Below, piece by piece: positions 52,585 through 60,848 of a stretch of DNA of 64,000 nt. Source of the DNA: Pseudomonas sp. GD03944 (GTDB lineage Bacteria > Pseudomonadota > Gammaproteobacteria > Pseudomonadales > Pseudomonadaceae); contig NZ_JAOCAH010000016.1 of NCBI RefSeq assembly GCF_029839275.1, positions 56,450 to 120,449 on the forward strand, written 5' to 3'. The position numbers and the translations under genes are program-made. How positions within the stretch are numbered: position 1 is the first letter of the stretch; every line of letters starts with the position of its first letter. Under the pieces are notes generated by a model that had not been told where the DNA came from, made no database searches, and saw only the letters and a list, made by a program, of their open reading frames with translations.

Positions 52585-53193
52585 ATGAAGTTGATCTACG
52601 CCGCTGCATCGCCCTACGCCAGAAAAGTCCGGGTCATGGCCAGCGAGGTCGGCCTGCTGGATTCCATCGAGCTGGTGGCCACGGCGGTACTGCCGACCAC
52701 CGAGAACGACCTGGTCAACCCGCTCAACCCGCTGGCCAAGATTCCGGTGCTGCTGACCGTCTCGGGCGAGGCGCTGTACGACAGCCGGGTGATCTGCGAG
52801 TACCTGGATTCCCTGCACGGGGGCTCGCCGCTGTTCCCGGCCCAGGCCAACAAGCGCTGGCCCACCCTGCAACTGGCGGCCCTGGCCGAAGGCCTGATGG
52901 ACGCCGCGTTGCTGGCGCGCTACGAGCGTGCGGCACGCCCTGCGGAGCTGCAGTGGCCGGCCTGGCTGGACGGGCAGCTGGGCAAGATCACCCGCACCCT
53001 GGATGCGCTGGAAGCCGATGCCGCACGCCTGAATGGCCCGGTTGATATCGCCCAGATCGGTGTGGCCTGCGCCCTGGGCTACCTGGATTTCCGCTTTGCC
53101 GACCTGAACTGGCGCGATGGCCGTGACGGCCTGCGTGCCTTCCAGGACGCCTTCGCCGCCCGCGAGTCGATGCGCCAGTCCGAGCCGGCCTGA
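52585..53193 (+). CDS. glutathione S-transferase-family protein
   Basis: A 202-residue GST. The N-terminal LIYAAASPYARKVRVMASEVG has the SPYARKV active-site pattern, NPLAKIPVLLT the cis-Pro and LYDSRVICEYLDSL the glutathione site; the C-terminal helical part includes VDIAQIGVACALGYLDFR. It resembles YibF-type bacterial GSTs. It stands 86 bases after the ligase gene; linkage to that operon is uncertain. Confidence 0.9.
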   Translation: MKLIYAAASPYARKVRVMASEVGLLDSIELVATAVLPTTENDLVNPLNPLAKIPVLLTVSGEALYDSRVICEYLDSLHGGSPLFPAQANKRWPTLQLAALAEGLMDAALLARYERAARPAELQWPAWLDGQLGKITRTLDALEADAARLNGPVDIAQIGVACALGYLDFRFADLNWRDGRDGLRAFQDAFAARESMRQSEPA

Positions 53194-53452
53194 CGCCGAG
53201 GGACGGGGCGCCCGCGCAACGGCGCCCCGATGGCGTTGTCCATGGTGGGGCGCAAACGGGCGCGCGGAAGCTCTGGCATCGCCTGAGCGGCGAGGCTTCG
53301 CAACAGGATGAAATACTTTGCAACCTCTGTGCAGTTGAGTAAAAAACCGCGCCTCACTACATTTGCGCCCGCAACGCCGGGCCCCTCTGACAGCTAACCG
53401 CTGCCATGTCGGAGTTGCAGTTTGTACAACTTCGACACGAGAGGAGGGGCTC

Positions 53453-54451
53453 ATGACTGCCCTAGAACCGTTCTTCCTATCCGAGTTTCTCGGTACCGCC
53501 ACCTGGTTGTGGCTGGTCTTCATCACCATCGTCATCAGCCTGCTGGTCTTCGACCTGGGCGTCCTGCACCGCGAACACCGCGAAATCGGCGTAAAGGAAA
53601 GTCTCCTGCTATCGGGCGGCTACATCACGGCTGGCCTGCTGTTCGGCCTGTGGGTGTGGCACGTCAAGGGCGGCGACGCCGGCATGGACTTCTACACCGG
53701 CTTCCTCATCGAGAAATCGTTGTCCATGGACAACGTGTTCCTCATGGCGATGATCTTCAGCTTCCTGGCCATCCCGCGTAAGTACCAGCACGAAGTGCTG
53801 TTCTGGGGCATCCTCGGGGTGATCGTGCTGCGCGCGATCATGATCGGCCTGGGCGCGGCGCTGATCGCCGAGTTCGACTGGATCCTCTATGTCTTCGGCG
53901 TGTTCCTGCTGCTGACCGGGGTGAAGATGCTGTTCAGCAAGGTCGACGACCACCCGGACCTGTCGCAGAACGTGCTGGTGAAATTCCTGCGCAAGCACAT
54001 GCGCGTCACCGACCGCCTGCACGAGGGCCGTTTCTTCGTCCATCAGGAAGATGCCAACGGGCGCATGGTGCGCTGGGCCACGCCGCTGTTCCTGGCGCTG
54101 GTGCTGATCGAGTGTGCCGACCTGGTGTTCGCGGTGGACAGCGTGCCGGCGATCTTCGCCATCACCCAGGACCCGTTCATCGTCTACACCTCGAACATCT
54201 TCGCGATCCTCGGCCTGCGTGCCCTGTACTTCGCCCTGGCGGCGATGATCCACCGCTTCGCCTACCTGAAGTACGCCCTGGCCCTGGTGCTGGTGTTCAT
54301 CGGCTGCAAGATCTTCCTGGTCGGCATTATCGGCAAGACTCCGCCGGTGATTTCGCTGAGCGTGACCCTGGGCCTGCTGATCGGTGGCGTGCTGCTGTCG
54401 CTGTGGAAAACCCGCAACGACCCACCCGTGATTCCCGAGGAGCGCGTCTAA
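53453..54451 (+). CDS. TerC/Alx-family membrane protein
   Basis: A 332-residue polytopic TerC protein with about nine spans. The two conserved acidic motifs are EKSLSMDNVFLMAMIF and ECADLVFAVDSVPAIFAIT. Alx-type TerC proteins export or balance manganese in other bacteria; tellurite resistance alone should not be assumed. ATG 53453 follows GAGGAGGGG. I looked for a yybP-ykoY manganese riboswitch in the 259-base upstream gap and could not support one. Confidence 0.92.
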   Translation: MTALEPFFLSEFLGTATWLWLVFITIVISLLVFDLGVLHREHREIGVKESLLLSGGYITAGLLFGLWVWHVKGGDAGMDFYTGFLIEKSLSMDNVFLMAMIFSFLAIPRKYQHEVLFWGILGVIVLRAIMIGLGAALIAEFDWILYVFGVFLLLTGVKMLFSKVDDHPDLSQNVLVKFLRKHMRVTDRLHEGRFFVHQEDANGRMVRWATPLFLALVLIECADLVFAVDSVPAIFAITQDPFIVYTSNIFAILGLRALYFALAAMIHRFAYLKYALALVLVFIGCKIFLVGIIGKTPPVISLSVTLGLLIGGVLLSLWKTRNDPPVIPEERV

Positions 54452-54546
54452 GCGCTACCCCGAGCATGCGCCTGCCGATGCGGTGGGCGCGTACAACCTG
54501 GCGCCGTCCGCGTGGCGGCGCACCTTTTTGTTCAGGAGCGACACCC

Positions 54547-54846
54547 ATGAAATCCACGATCCCGATGTTCTGCCTGGCCGCTGCGCTGGTAGCGCTGGCC
54601 GGTTGCGACGCCGCCGAACAGTCCGCCCAGAAGCTGGTGGAAAAGGCCGAAGAGGCAGTGCAGGAAGTCGCGCGCGAAGCGATCAGCGAGACCGTCAACG
54701 AGCTGAACAAGCAGGTCGACGACATCCAGCAGTCGGCCAACGAAGTGCTCGGCAAGCCCGAGGCCTCGCAAGAGCAGCAGGACGGCGAGGACGAGCAGAA
54801 GCCGTCCGACCAGGTCATGCCGCCTGCCGGTGGCGTCGAGACCTGA
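54547..54846 (+). CDS. small lipoprotein
   Basis: A 99-residue secreted protein with a signal peptide ending in lipobox LAGC (C20), followed by a helical Glu/Ala-rich segment (EKAEEAVQEVAREAISETV) and a Gln/Glu tail. AGGAG lies 9 bases before the ATG. Resembles small Pseudomonas envelope lipoproteins; function unknown. Confidence 0.82.
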   Translation: MKSTIPMFCLAAALVALAGCDAAEQSAQKLVEKAEEAVQEVAREAISETVNELNKQVDDIQQSANEVLGKPEASQEQQDGEDEQKPSDQVMPPAGGVET

Positions 54847-54973
54847 GTCGGACCCGCCTCTGGTCAGGTGAGTGCCCGAATGCGTATGAGTTTGTCGCTT
54901 CGGGCGTTTTCACCGTCGAAGGGAACTGCGATGCTCGCCGGCAACCGTGGTGAACCAGCCCTGAGAGGCACCT

Positions 54974-56104
54974 ATGCAGATCAGCTCCAATTTCGACAGC
55001 GGCAACATCGAGGTCATCGACAGCAGCAACCCGCAACGGGTGCTGCTGGCCATGCGGCCTGATCTCAACAGCCATCATTTCCAGTGGTTCCACTTCAAGG
55101 TCGACGGCCTGACTCCGGGGCAGCGCTACGGCTTCAGCCTGACCAATGCCGGGCAGTCCGCCTACAGCCATGCCTGGACCGGCTATAACGCGGTGGCCTC
55201 CTACGACCAGAAACACTGGTTCCGCGTGCCCAGCCGCTTCGAGCACGGCGCGCTGGAATTCGACCTCGACACCCAGGCCGAGCAGGTCTGGTTCGCCTAC
55301 TTCGAACCCTACAGCCGCGCCCGCCATGACTGGCTGATCGACCAGGCGCTGAACAAGGCCGGGGCTGAGCTGGTGGCCACCGGCAAGAGCATCGAAGGCC
55401 GCGACATCCAGCTGCTGCGCTTCAGCCGCAACCCCCAGGCGTCGCGCAAGGTGTGGATCATCGCCCAGCAGCACCCGGGCGAGCACATGGCCGAATGGTT
55501 CATGGAAGGGCTGATCGAGCGCCTGCAGCAGTCGGGTGATGCCGAACTGGATCGCCTACTGGAACAGGCGGACCTGTACCTGGTGCCGAACATGAACCCC
55601 GATGGCGCGTTTCGCGGTCACCTGCGCACCAACGCAGCGGGGCGCGACCTCAACCGCGCCTGGCAATCGGCCACGGAAGCGGACAGCCCCGAGGTGTTCT
55701 TCGTCCAGCAACAGATGCGCCGCGTGGGCGTCGACCTGTTCCTCGATATCCACGGCGACGAGGAAATCCCTCACGTGTTCACCGCGGGCTGCGAAGGAAA
55801 CCCGGGCTACAGCCCGCGCCTGGAAAAACTCGAAGAGGAATTTCGCCGCCGCCTGGTCGACATGGGCGCCGAGTTCCAGACGGCGTTCGGCTACAAACGC
55901 GACGAGCCAGGCCAGGCCAACACCACCCTGGCCTGCAATGCGGTGGGGCTGGAATTCGATTGCCTGTCCTTCACCATCGAAATGCCGTTCAAGGACCACG
56001 ACGACACACCCAACCCGGAGATCGGCTGGAACGGCAAACGCTCCATGCAGCTGGGCAAGGACGTGCTGAGCGTGGCGGCGGCGATGGTGGGCGACCTGCG
56101 CTGA
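54974..56104 (+). CDS. M14-family metallocarboxypeptidase (cytosolic CCP-like)
   Basis: A 376-residue zinc carboxypeptidase. Zinc ligands H167 and E170 in QQHPGEHMAEWF and H260 in LFLDIHGDEE; substrate-binding NPDG (208-211) and GRDLNRAW; catalytic-type Glu E336 in SFTIEMPF. The N-terminal ~120 residues form the beta-sandwich domain typical of cytosolic carboxypeptidase-like bacterial proteins. No signal peptide. Substrate unknown. GAGAGG precedes the ATG. Confidence 0.9.
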   Translation: MQISSNFDSGNIEVIDSSNPQRVLLAMRPDLNSHHFQWFHFKVDGLTPGQRYGFSLTNAGQSAYSHAWTGYNAVASYDQKHWFRVPSRFEHGALEFDLDTQAEQVWFAYFEPYSRARHDWLIDQALNKAGAELVATGKSIEGRDIQLLRFSRNPQASRKVWIIAQQHPGEHMAEWFMEGLIERLQQSGDAELDRLLEQADLYLVPNMNPDGAFRGHLRTNAAGRDLNRAWQSATEADSPEVFFVQQQMRRVGVDLFLDIHGDEEIPHVFTAGCEGNPGYSPRLEKLEEEFRRRLVDMGAEFQTAFGYKRDEPGQANTTLACNAVGLEFDCLSFTIEMPFKDHDDTPNPEIGWNGKRSMQLGKDVLSVAAAMVGDLR

Positions 56105-56121
56105 CGACAGGCCCGGTCGTC

Positions 56122-56523
56122 CTAGGTGGGCGGCCGTTCCGCGTACTGGGGAATAGCGTCGTCGATGCACAGCCACTCGACCTTGGAGGCCGTGAAAATG
56201 TGCGCGGTGGGGGTGATATCCAGCGGTGTATCCAGGGTGCCGACCCGCAGGCGGACGATGTCCGGCATGCTGTCGCGCTTGCTGATCAGGGGCGAGGCGC
56301 ATTGCGAGCAGAACAACCGCTCGACGCCCGCCTCGGTCCGGAAACCCTTCACCTGCTCTTCGCCGGTGACGATGCGAAAGGCCGTCGTCGGCACCGGCGC
56401 ATTGGCGGCGAACGCCGAGCCATTGGCCTTGCGGCAGCGCTGGCAATGACACAGCAACAGTGTGTCGATCCGGCTGCTCACTTCATAGCGAATCGCACCG
56501 CACAGGCAACTGCCCTTGTGCAT
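56122..56523 (-). CDS. GFA-family zinc protein
   Basis: A 133-residue protein of the glutathione-dependent formaldehyde-activating (Gfa/CENP-V) family. Zinc-binding cysteines occur as SCLCGAIRY (C6, C8), CHCQRCRKANGSAF and LFCSQCASP. The family is broadly annotated as formaldehyde-related, but most members are uncharacterised. Convergent with the M14 gene, 17 bases apart. Confidence 0.9.
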   Translation of the reverse strand: MHKGSCLCGAIRYEVSSRIDTLLLCHCQRCRKANGSAFAANAPVPTTAFRIVTGEEQVKGFRTEAGVERLFCSQCASPLISKRDSMPDIVRLRVGTLDTPLDITPTAHIFTASKVEWLCIDDAIPQYAERPPT

Positions 56524-56663
56524 GGTTTACCTCCAGCGGATGGTCTTGGAAAAGCAGCCTGGCTCGCCTGAGCCCAGGCGGCGGCTTTACCTGGGCATCA
56601 TAGGCCGTATTGGCAGCACAGGGTGATCATTGCCATCGCAGGCGCGTGCGAACTTCCGGCCGT

Positions 56664-57350
56664 CGATCGTTCCCACGCTCCGCGAGGGGATGCAGCCTCG
56701 GACGCTCTGCGCCCGCCACGGGGTTTGACACACCAGCGATTGCCGTTCTTGAGGCACATGGTGGGTTACGGCGCAGCCGATTTTCGTGGTGTAGCAGGGC
56801 TCGCGACCAGGCGCCTAACCCACCCTACGAGATGAATCTACCCCGTAGGGTGGGTTAGTGGCGCAGGCGGGTTTGAATGTCGGCTGCATTGCGAGTGCGC
56901 CACGTAACCCACCAGCGGTTGATCGTTCCCACGCTCCGCGTGGGAATGCAGCCTCGGACGCTCTGCGTCCGCCACGGGGTTTGACCCTCCAGCGGTTGTC
57001 GTTCTTGAGGCCACATGGTGGGTTACAGCGCAGCCGATTTTCGTGGTGTTGCAGGGCTCGCGTCCATGCGCCTAACCCACCCTACGAGATGAATCTACCC
57101 CGTAGGGTGGGTTAGTGGCGCAGGCGGGTTTGAATGTCGGCTGCATTGCGAGTGCGCCACGTAACCCACCAGCGGTTGATCGTCCCACGCTCCGCGTGGG
57201 AATGCAGCCTCGGACGCTCTGCGTCCGCTACGGGGTTTGACCCACCAGTGGTTGCCGCCCTTGCGGCCACATGGTGGGTTACGGCGCAGCCGGTTCCGGG
57301 GTGTTGCATGACTCGGGACCATGCGCCTAAAACCCACCCTACGAGATGAA
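56664..57350. repeat. non-coding tandem array of a 257-base repeat
   Basis: GATCGTTCCCACGCTCCGCG-like sequence occurs at 56664, 56921 and 57178, and CGTAGGGTGGGTTAG at 56844 and 57101: an exact 257-base period. About 2.7 copies, the first partial and the most diverged. The units contain paired GTGGGTTA / TAACCCAC arms, so each can fold. Short open frames inside are shadows (257 is not a multiple of 3). This fills most of the 932-base gap between the GFA and porin genes. Confidence 0.9.
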
Positions 57351-57381
57351 TGCACCCACCCTACGGATTTCGGCGGCCCAT

Positions 57382-57407
57382 AAAAAAGCCCGTCACGAGG
57401 ACGGGCT
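57382..57407 (-). terminator. terminator of the porin gene
   Basis: AGCCCGTC / GACGGGCT stem with an ACGAG loop and a T6 run on the minus strand. Confidence 0.88.
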
Positions 57408-57455
57408 GAAAGTGCCGTAAACACATGGAGTCAATCAGACGCTAGGTGTTGCCTG

Positions 57456-58718
57456 TTACAGGATCGACAACGGGTAGTTGATGATCAGGCGGTTCTCATG
57501 CAGGTCCTGGCCAACGTCGCGGCGGACGTCGGAGTTACGCCAGCGTACGCTCAGGTTCTTCAGGGTGCCTTCCTGGATGGTGTAGGCCAGTTCGGACTCG
57601 CGGCCCCACTCTTCACCGTCCTTGCGGCCGTCGGTGGTGTGGATGCTGTCGCCGCTGACATAGCGGTTCATCAGGGTCAGGCCCGGGATGCCGACGCCGG
57701 CGAAGTTGAAGTCATGACGCAGCTGCCAGGAGCGCTCGTTCGGAGCGTCGTAGCTGTTGGTGAAACCGTCGTTGACCAGGGTGCCGCCACTGGCGCCGTC
57801 GACGCGCATGAACTTGGTGGAGCCGTTCAGCTTCTGGTACGCGACGGTGAAGGTGTTGCTACCGGTCTTGGCGGAGAAGCTGCCCTGGTAGACCTTGTTG
57901 TCCAGCTTGCCGGCCTTGGCCGCACCTTCGTCCTTGCCGTCGACGTAGCCGAGGTTGGCGCTCAGGGTCCAGTCACCGACCGGCTGGGCGTGGGTCAGTT
58001 GCACGTAGCTCTGCTGGTAGATGTCTTCCAGGCGGGCATGCCAGACGCCGACCATGGTGTTGTTGTCGTTGAACTTGTACTCACCGCCACCGAAGTTGAA
58101 GTCGTCGCCTGCGACTCCGTTGTAGGACATGTCTTCGCGGCTGGCATCGTGACGCTGGCTGTTCTTCCAGAACTGGCCGCCGTACAGGGTCAGGCCGTCG
58201 ATTTCGTTGGAGGTGATCTGCGCACCCTGGAAGGTTTGCGGCAGGGAACGACCGTCGTCCGCGCGCAGGATCGGCAGCACGGCGAACCACTCACCGACCT
58301 TCAGCTCGGTCTTGGAGATCTTGGCCTTGGCGGCCACGGCGGTACGGCCGAAGTCGTCAGCGGCCTGGCCGTCGTCGTGGATCGGCATCAGGTTGGTGTT
58401 GGCGGCGCCGCGGTTGCCGTCCAGCTTGACGCTGTACAGGCCCAGCACGTCGATACCGAAGCCGACGGTGCCCTGGGTGAAGCCGGAGCGGGCGTCGAGG
58501 ATGAAGCTCTGGGTCCAGCCTTCGGCCTGGCCCTGGAGTTCGCCCTGGATGCGCGGGTCGGTGCTGTTCAGGTAGTTGCGGTTGAAGTAGTAGTTGCGCA
58601 GGCCGAGGGTGACCTTGGCATCTTCGACGAAGCCGGCGGCGTAGGTGGTGGAGGTCGGCAGGGCGGCTGCCAGGCCGGCACCGATCAGGGCCAGGGTGAG
58701 GGCGTTACGTGGTGTCAT
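57456..58718 (-). CDS. OprD-family porin, probably for sugar acids
   Basis: A 420-residue outer-membrane protein with a signal peptide (~1-28, ending TYAA) and the OprD beginning FVEDAKVTLGLRNYYFNRNY. Alternating beta strands run to a terminal aromatic/hydrophobic strand INYPLSIL. OccK-type porins admit carboxylates. Its promoter and operator match those of the udh operon and gudD, so it most likely carries hexuronates or hexarates across the outer membrane. The leader from promoter to ATG is about 330 bases. Confidence 0.9.
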   Translation of the reverse strand: MTPRNALTLALIGAGLAAALPTSTTYAAGFVEDAKVTLGLRNYYFNRNYLNSTDPRIQGELQGQAEGWTQSFILDARSGFTQGTVGFGIDVLGLYSVKLDGNRGAANTNLMPIHDDGQAADDFGRTAVAAKAKISKTELKVGEWFAVLPILRADDGRSLPQTFQGAQITSNEIDGLTLYGGQFWKNSQRHDASREDMSYNGVAGDDFNFGGGEYKFNDNNTMVGVWHARLEDIYQQSYVQLTHAQPVGDWTLSANLGYVDGKDEGAAKAGKLDNKVYQGSFSAKTGSNTFTVAYQKLNGSTKFMRVDGASGGTLVNDGFTNSYDAPNERSWQLRHDFNFAGVGIPGLTLMNRYVSGDSIHTTDGRKDGEEWGRESELAYTIQEGTLKNLSVRWRNSDVRRDVGQDLHENRLIINYPLSIL

Positions 58719-59018
58719 TGTTGTTGTGCTCCCAGGTTTGACAAGCAGTTCCCCACTCGGCTGGATGGGCCGATACCTCCCAGGGGAACTCGTGTGTTGC
58801 CCTGTGCAGGGCTACAAGCATGCCCGCAGACGCAGGCAGGCCTCTGCTTCGGGCTTAGCCGTCAGCGAATTCGATAGGGGGATGCAAAGGGATATGGCTC
58901 GCCGGGAAGGGGAGCGATAACGCGCTGGATACTGGGCTGCCGAGTGTGGCGCGCAGGCGCGGTGCAACGATCGTGGTGGCGACAGTGGTCATGGTGGGCC
59001 CTGCTTTTTGTTTTTATA

Positions 59019-59041
59019 GTTGTCGTATGTCGTCATACAAC
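59019..59041. promoter_or_regulatory. operator C1 (porin promoter)
   Basis: An imperfect palindrome with outer arms GTTGT and ACAAC; it contains GTTGTCGTATG on one strand and GTTGTATGACGAC on the other. It begins 9 bases downstream of the porin -10 box. Immediately beside it, TTTTGTTTTTATAG (59006-59019) also occurs beside B1. Confidence 0.72.
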
Positions 59042-59049
59042 TTGGCTGG

Positions 59050-59079
59050 ATTATCGACAGCCCGGTCTGGCTTTGTCAA
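59050..59079 (-). promoter_or_regulatory. sigma-70 promoter of the OprD-type porin
   Basis: On the minus strand TTGACA (59074-59079), 18-base spacer, GATAAT (59050-59055). Third of three matching promoter copies. The 582-base gap between porin and isomerase genes otherwise holds C1, C2 and no gene. Confidence 0.85.
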
Positions 59080-59227
59080 CGCGTCTGTAGACGAAAGTTG
59101 CACGCCTTTCGTCGGTCGATTCGATCGGAGATCTTGGCCTCATTGGGCTGGCGACCGGTGTCGATTTCGCCGAACGGCCACGGAACCCTCGGCAAACCGC
59201 TGGATACGGGGCAGATGCGCACCCATT

Positions 59228-59247
59228 GTTGTGTGATAACGTATGAC
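59228..59247. promoter_or_regulatory. operator C2 upstream of the isomerase gene
   Basis: GTTGTGTGATAACGTATGAC, matching A2 and B2 in 16 and 17 of 20 positions or so by eye; 54 bases before the isomerase ATG and about 207 from C1. Confidence 0.65.
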
Positions 59248-59300
59248 GAATTTCGCGTCCCCGGGCCGGATCGGCCCTCGTTTCCCGTCGGAGAATTGCC

Positions 59301-59654
59301 ATGCCTCATTGCCTGGTCGAGGGCTCGCACGCCCTGGCGAACCTGATCGAACCTGCCGAACTCGTGCGCCTGGTGCATGACACGGCGGCGGCCAGCGACC
59401 TGTTCAAGCCGGGCGAAGTGAAGGTGCGCCTGAGCCTGTACGAGCACGCCTGCGTGGGCGGCGAGCAGAAGGATTTCATCCACCTGATCTTCTACGTCCT
59501 GGCCGGTCGCACCGACGAGCAGAAGAAGCACCTGTCGATGCTGCTGGTGCGCGCGCTGGCGCAGCGCCTGGCCAGCGTGGAGGCGATCTCCGTGGACATC
59601 CGCGACATCGACCGCGCGGCGTTCAGCAACAAGCGCAGCCTGGAAAACGCCTGA
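59301..59654 (+). CDS. 5-carboxymethyl-2-hydroxymuconate isomerase-like tautomerase
   Basis: A 117-residue member of the CHMI family (tautomerase fold). Pro2 in MPHCLVEGS would become the catalytic N-terminal proline after Met removal. The remainder, including RLSLYEHACVGG and FIHLIFYVLAGR, fits the family. HpaF acts in homoprotocatechuate breakdown, but no other hpa gene is nearby; the sugar-acid operator C2 upstream suggests a different role. GGAG precedes the ATG. Confidence 0.85.
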   Translation: MPHCLVEGSHALANLIEPAELVRLVHDTAAASDLFKPGEVKVRLSLYEHACVGGEQKDFIHLIFYVLAGRTDEQKKHLSMLLVRALAQRLASVEAISVDIRDIDRAAFSNKRSLENA

Positions 59655-59657
59655 TCC

Positions 59658-60128
59658 TCAGGCGTCGTCGGCCGGCCCCAGCAGGCGTGGCCCGGCGCCC
59701 TCTGCGGCCAGTTTGTCCCGGGGGTTGCGCAACGGGCAGTCGAGCATCGACAGGCAGCCACAGCCGATGCAACCGGTGAGCTGATCGCGCAGATTGGCGA
59801 GTTGTTCGATGCGCGCGTCCAGCTCGCTTTTCCACTGGGCCGACAGCCGCTGCCAGTCGGCGGCGCTGGGCGTATGGCCCTGGGGCAGGGTGGCCAGGGC
59901 GCGGCCGATCGACGCCAGCGGGATGCCCAGGCGCTGGGCGACCTTGATCAGCGACACCCGGCGCAGCACCTCGCGCGGGTAGCGTCGCTGGTTGCCGGCG
60001 TTGCGCCGGCTGTGGATAAGCCCCTTGGCTTCGTAGAAATGCAGGGTCGATACCGCGACGCCGCTGCGCTCCGCCACCTGCCCGACACTCAGCAATACAT
60101 CCCGTTGACCCGGTTCGATGCCTTTCAT
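59658..60128 (-). CDS. soxR: redox-sensing regulator SoxR
   Basis: A 156-residue MerR-family activator. The helix-turn-helix begins LLSVGQVAERSGVAVSTLHF; a dimerisation helix leads to the [2Fe-2S] cysteines C120, C123, C125 and C131 in CIGCGCLSMLDC, spaced CX2CX1CX5C as in SoxR. Oxidation by redox-active dyes or phenazines switches it on. The gap to the flavin reductase gene contains a near-consensus SoxR box. No soxS is present, as usual in Pseudomonas. Confidence 0.96.
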   Translation of the reverse strand: MKGIEPGQRDVLLSVGQVAERSGVAVSTLHFYEAKGLIHSRRNAGNQRRYPREVLRRVSLIKVAQRLGIPLASIGRALATLPQGHTPSAADWQRLSAQWKSELDARIEQLANLRDQLTGCIGCGCLSMLDCPLRNPRDKLAAEGAGPRLLGPADDA

Positions 60129-60138
60129 GATCTTTCGC

Positions 60139-60160
60139 TTGACCTCAAGTTAAGTTGAGG
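60139..60160 (+). promoter_or_regulatory. SoxR box and -35 of the flavin reductase promoter
   Basis: -35 TTGACC (60139-60144) runs into CCTCAAGTTAAGTTGAGG (60143-60160), one mismatch from the SoxR consensus CCTCAAGTTAACTTGAGG. A weak TACCTT lies 19 bases after the -35, the long spacing typical of SoxR-activated promoters. Confidence 0.88.
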
Positions 60161-60203
60161 TTTTACCTTCGGCAGCCTCGTTATTCAACCTGAGGTGCAG
60201 TCG

Positions 60204-60782
60204 ATGGACGACAAGGTCCGCCTGGTTCTGATTTATGGCAGCGTTCGCGAAGGTCGCCTGTGCGACAGCGTGGTGAACTGGGTGCGCGAAGAGATCGCCC
60301 AGCGCAGCGAGTTCGAGCTGACGCTGGTCGACCCCGCCCGCTTGCAGCGGCCGGCGGTGGACGACGAGGCGGCCGTTGCTGTGCGCCACGGCTACCTGCA
60401 GCAACTGGCCCGCGCCGATGCATTCCTGATCGTCACCCCGGAGTACAACCACGGTTACCCGGCGGCGCTCAAGCAACTCATCGATGAGGTGCCGATCAGC
60501 TGGGAGGCCCGGCCGGTGGCGTTCGTCAGCTATGGCGGCCAGTCCGGTGGACTGCGCGCGGTGGAACAGTTGCGCCAGGTACTGGCGGAAATGCACGCGA
60601 CGACGGTGCGCAACAGCGTGAGCTTCAGCAACGCCTGGGAGCAGTTCGACGAGCAGGGGCGCCTGGCCCAGCCGGGGCATGCCCGCTCGGCCCTGGCCCG
60701 CACGCTGGTGCAGCTCAACTGGTGGGCGCTCGCTCTGCGGGAAGGGCGCCGGCGCAGCCCCTACGAGCGGGTCCGGGGCTGA
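60204..60782 (+). CDS. NADPH-dependent FMN reductase, SoxR target
   Basis: A 192-residue flavodoxin-fold reductase. LIYGSVREGRLCDSVVNWV binds FMN phosphate, and TPEYNHGYPAALKQLIDE is the family signature, followed by FVSYGGQSGGLRAVEQLR. It reduces FMN or quinones and could detoxify redox-cycling compounds. ATG 60204 is chosen for GAGGTG 6 bases upstream. The SoxR box in its promoter makes it a likely member of the SoxR regulon. Confidence 0.92.
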   Translation: MDDKVRLVLIYGSVREGRLCDSVVNWVREEIAQRSEFELTLVDPARLQRPAVDDEAAVAVRHGYLQQLARADAFLIVTPEYNHGYPAALKQLIDEVPISWEARPVAFVSYGGQSGGLRAVEQLRQVLAEMHATTVRNSVSFSNAWEQFDEQGRLAQPGHARSALARTLVQLNWWALALREGRRRSPYERVRG

Positions 60783-60848
60783 GCGGCGGGTGACAGCCGC
60801 AACGCGCCAGCGTAGGGTGCGGACATTGCCGAAACGATGGAGAGAACC

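Noticed and set aside
53413..53431. Another GTTGTAC-type operator upstream of TerC
   Set aside because: The minus strand reads GTTGTACAAAC, sharing only GTTGTAC and lacking the GAYAACGTAT part, and the context is unrelated.
53194..53452. yybP-ykoY manganese riboswitch before the TerC gene
   Set aside because: I could not find its conserved paired elements; only a weak AGTTG/CAACT dyad near 53413-53431 is visible.
56610..57349. Short frames inside the 257-base repeat array, two with the same ending
   Set aside because: Identical tails arise only from repetition of the DNA; the period is not a multiple of 3, and no SD or domain is visible.
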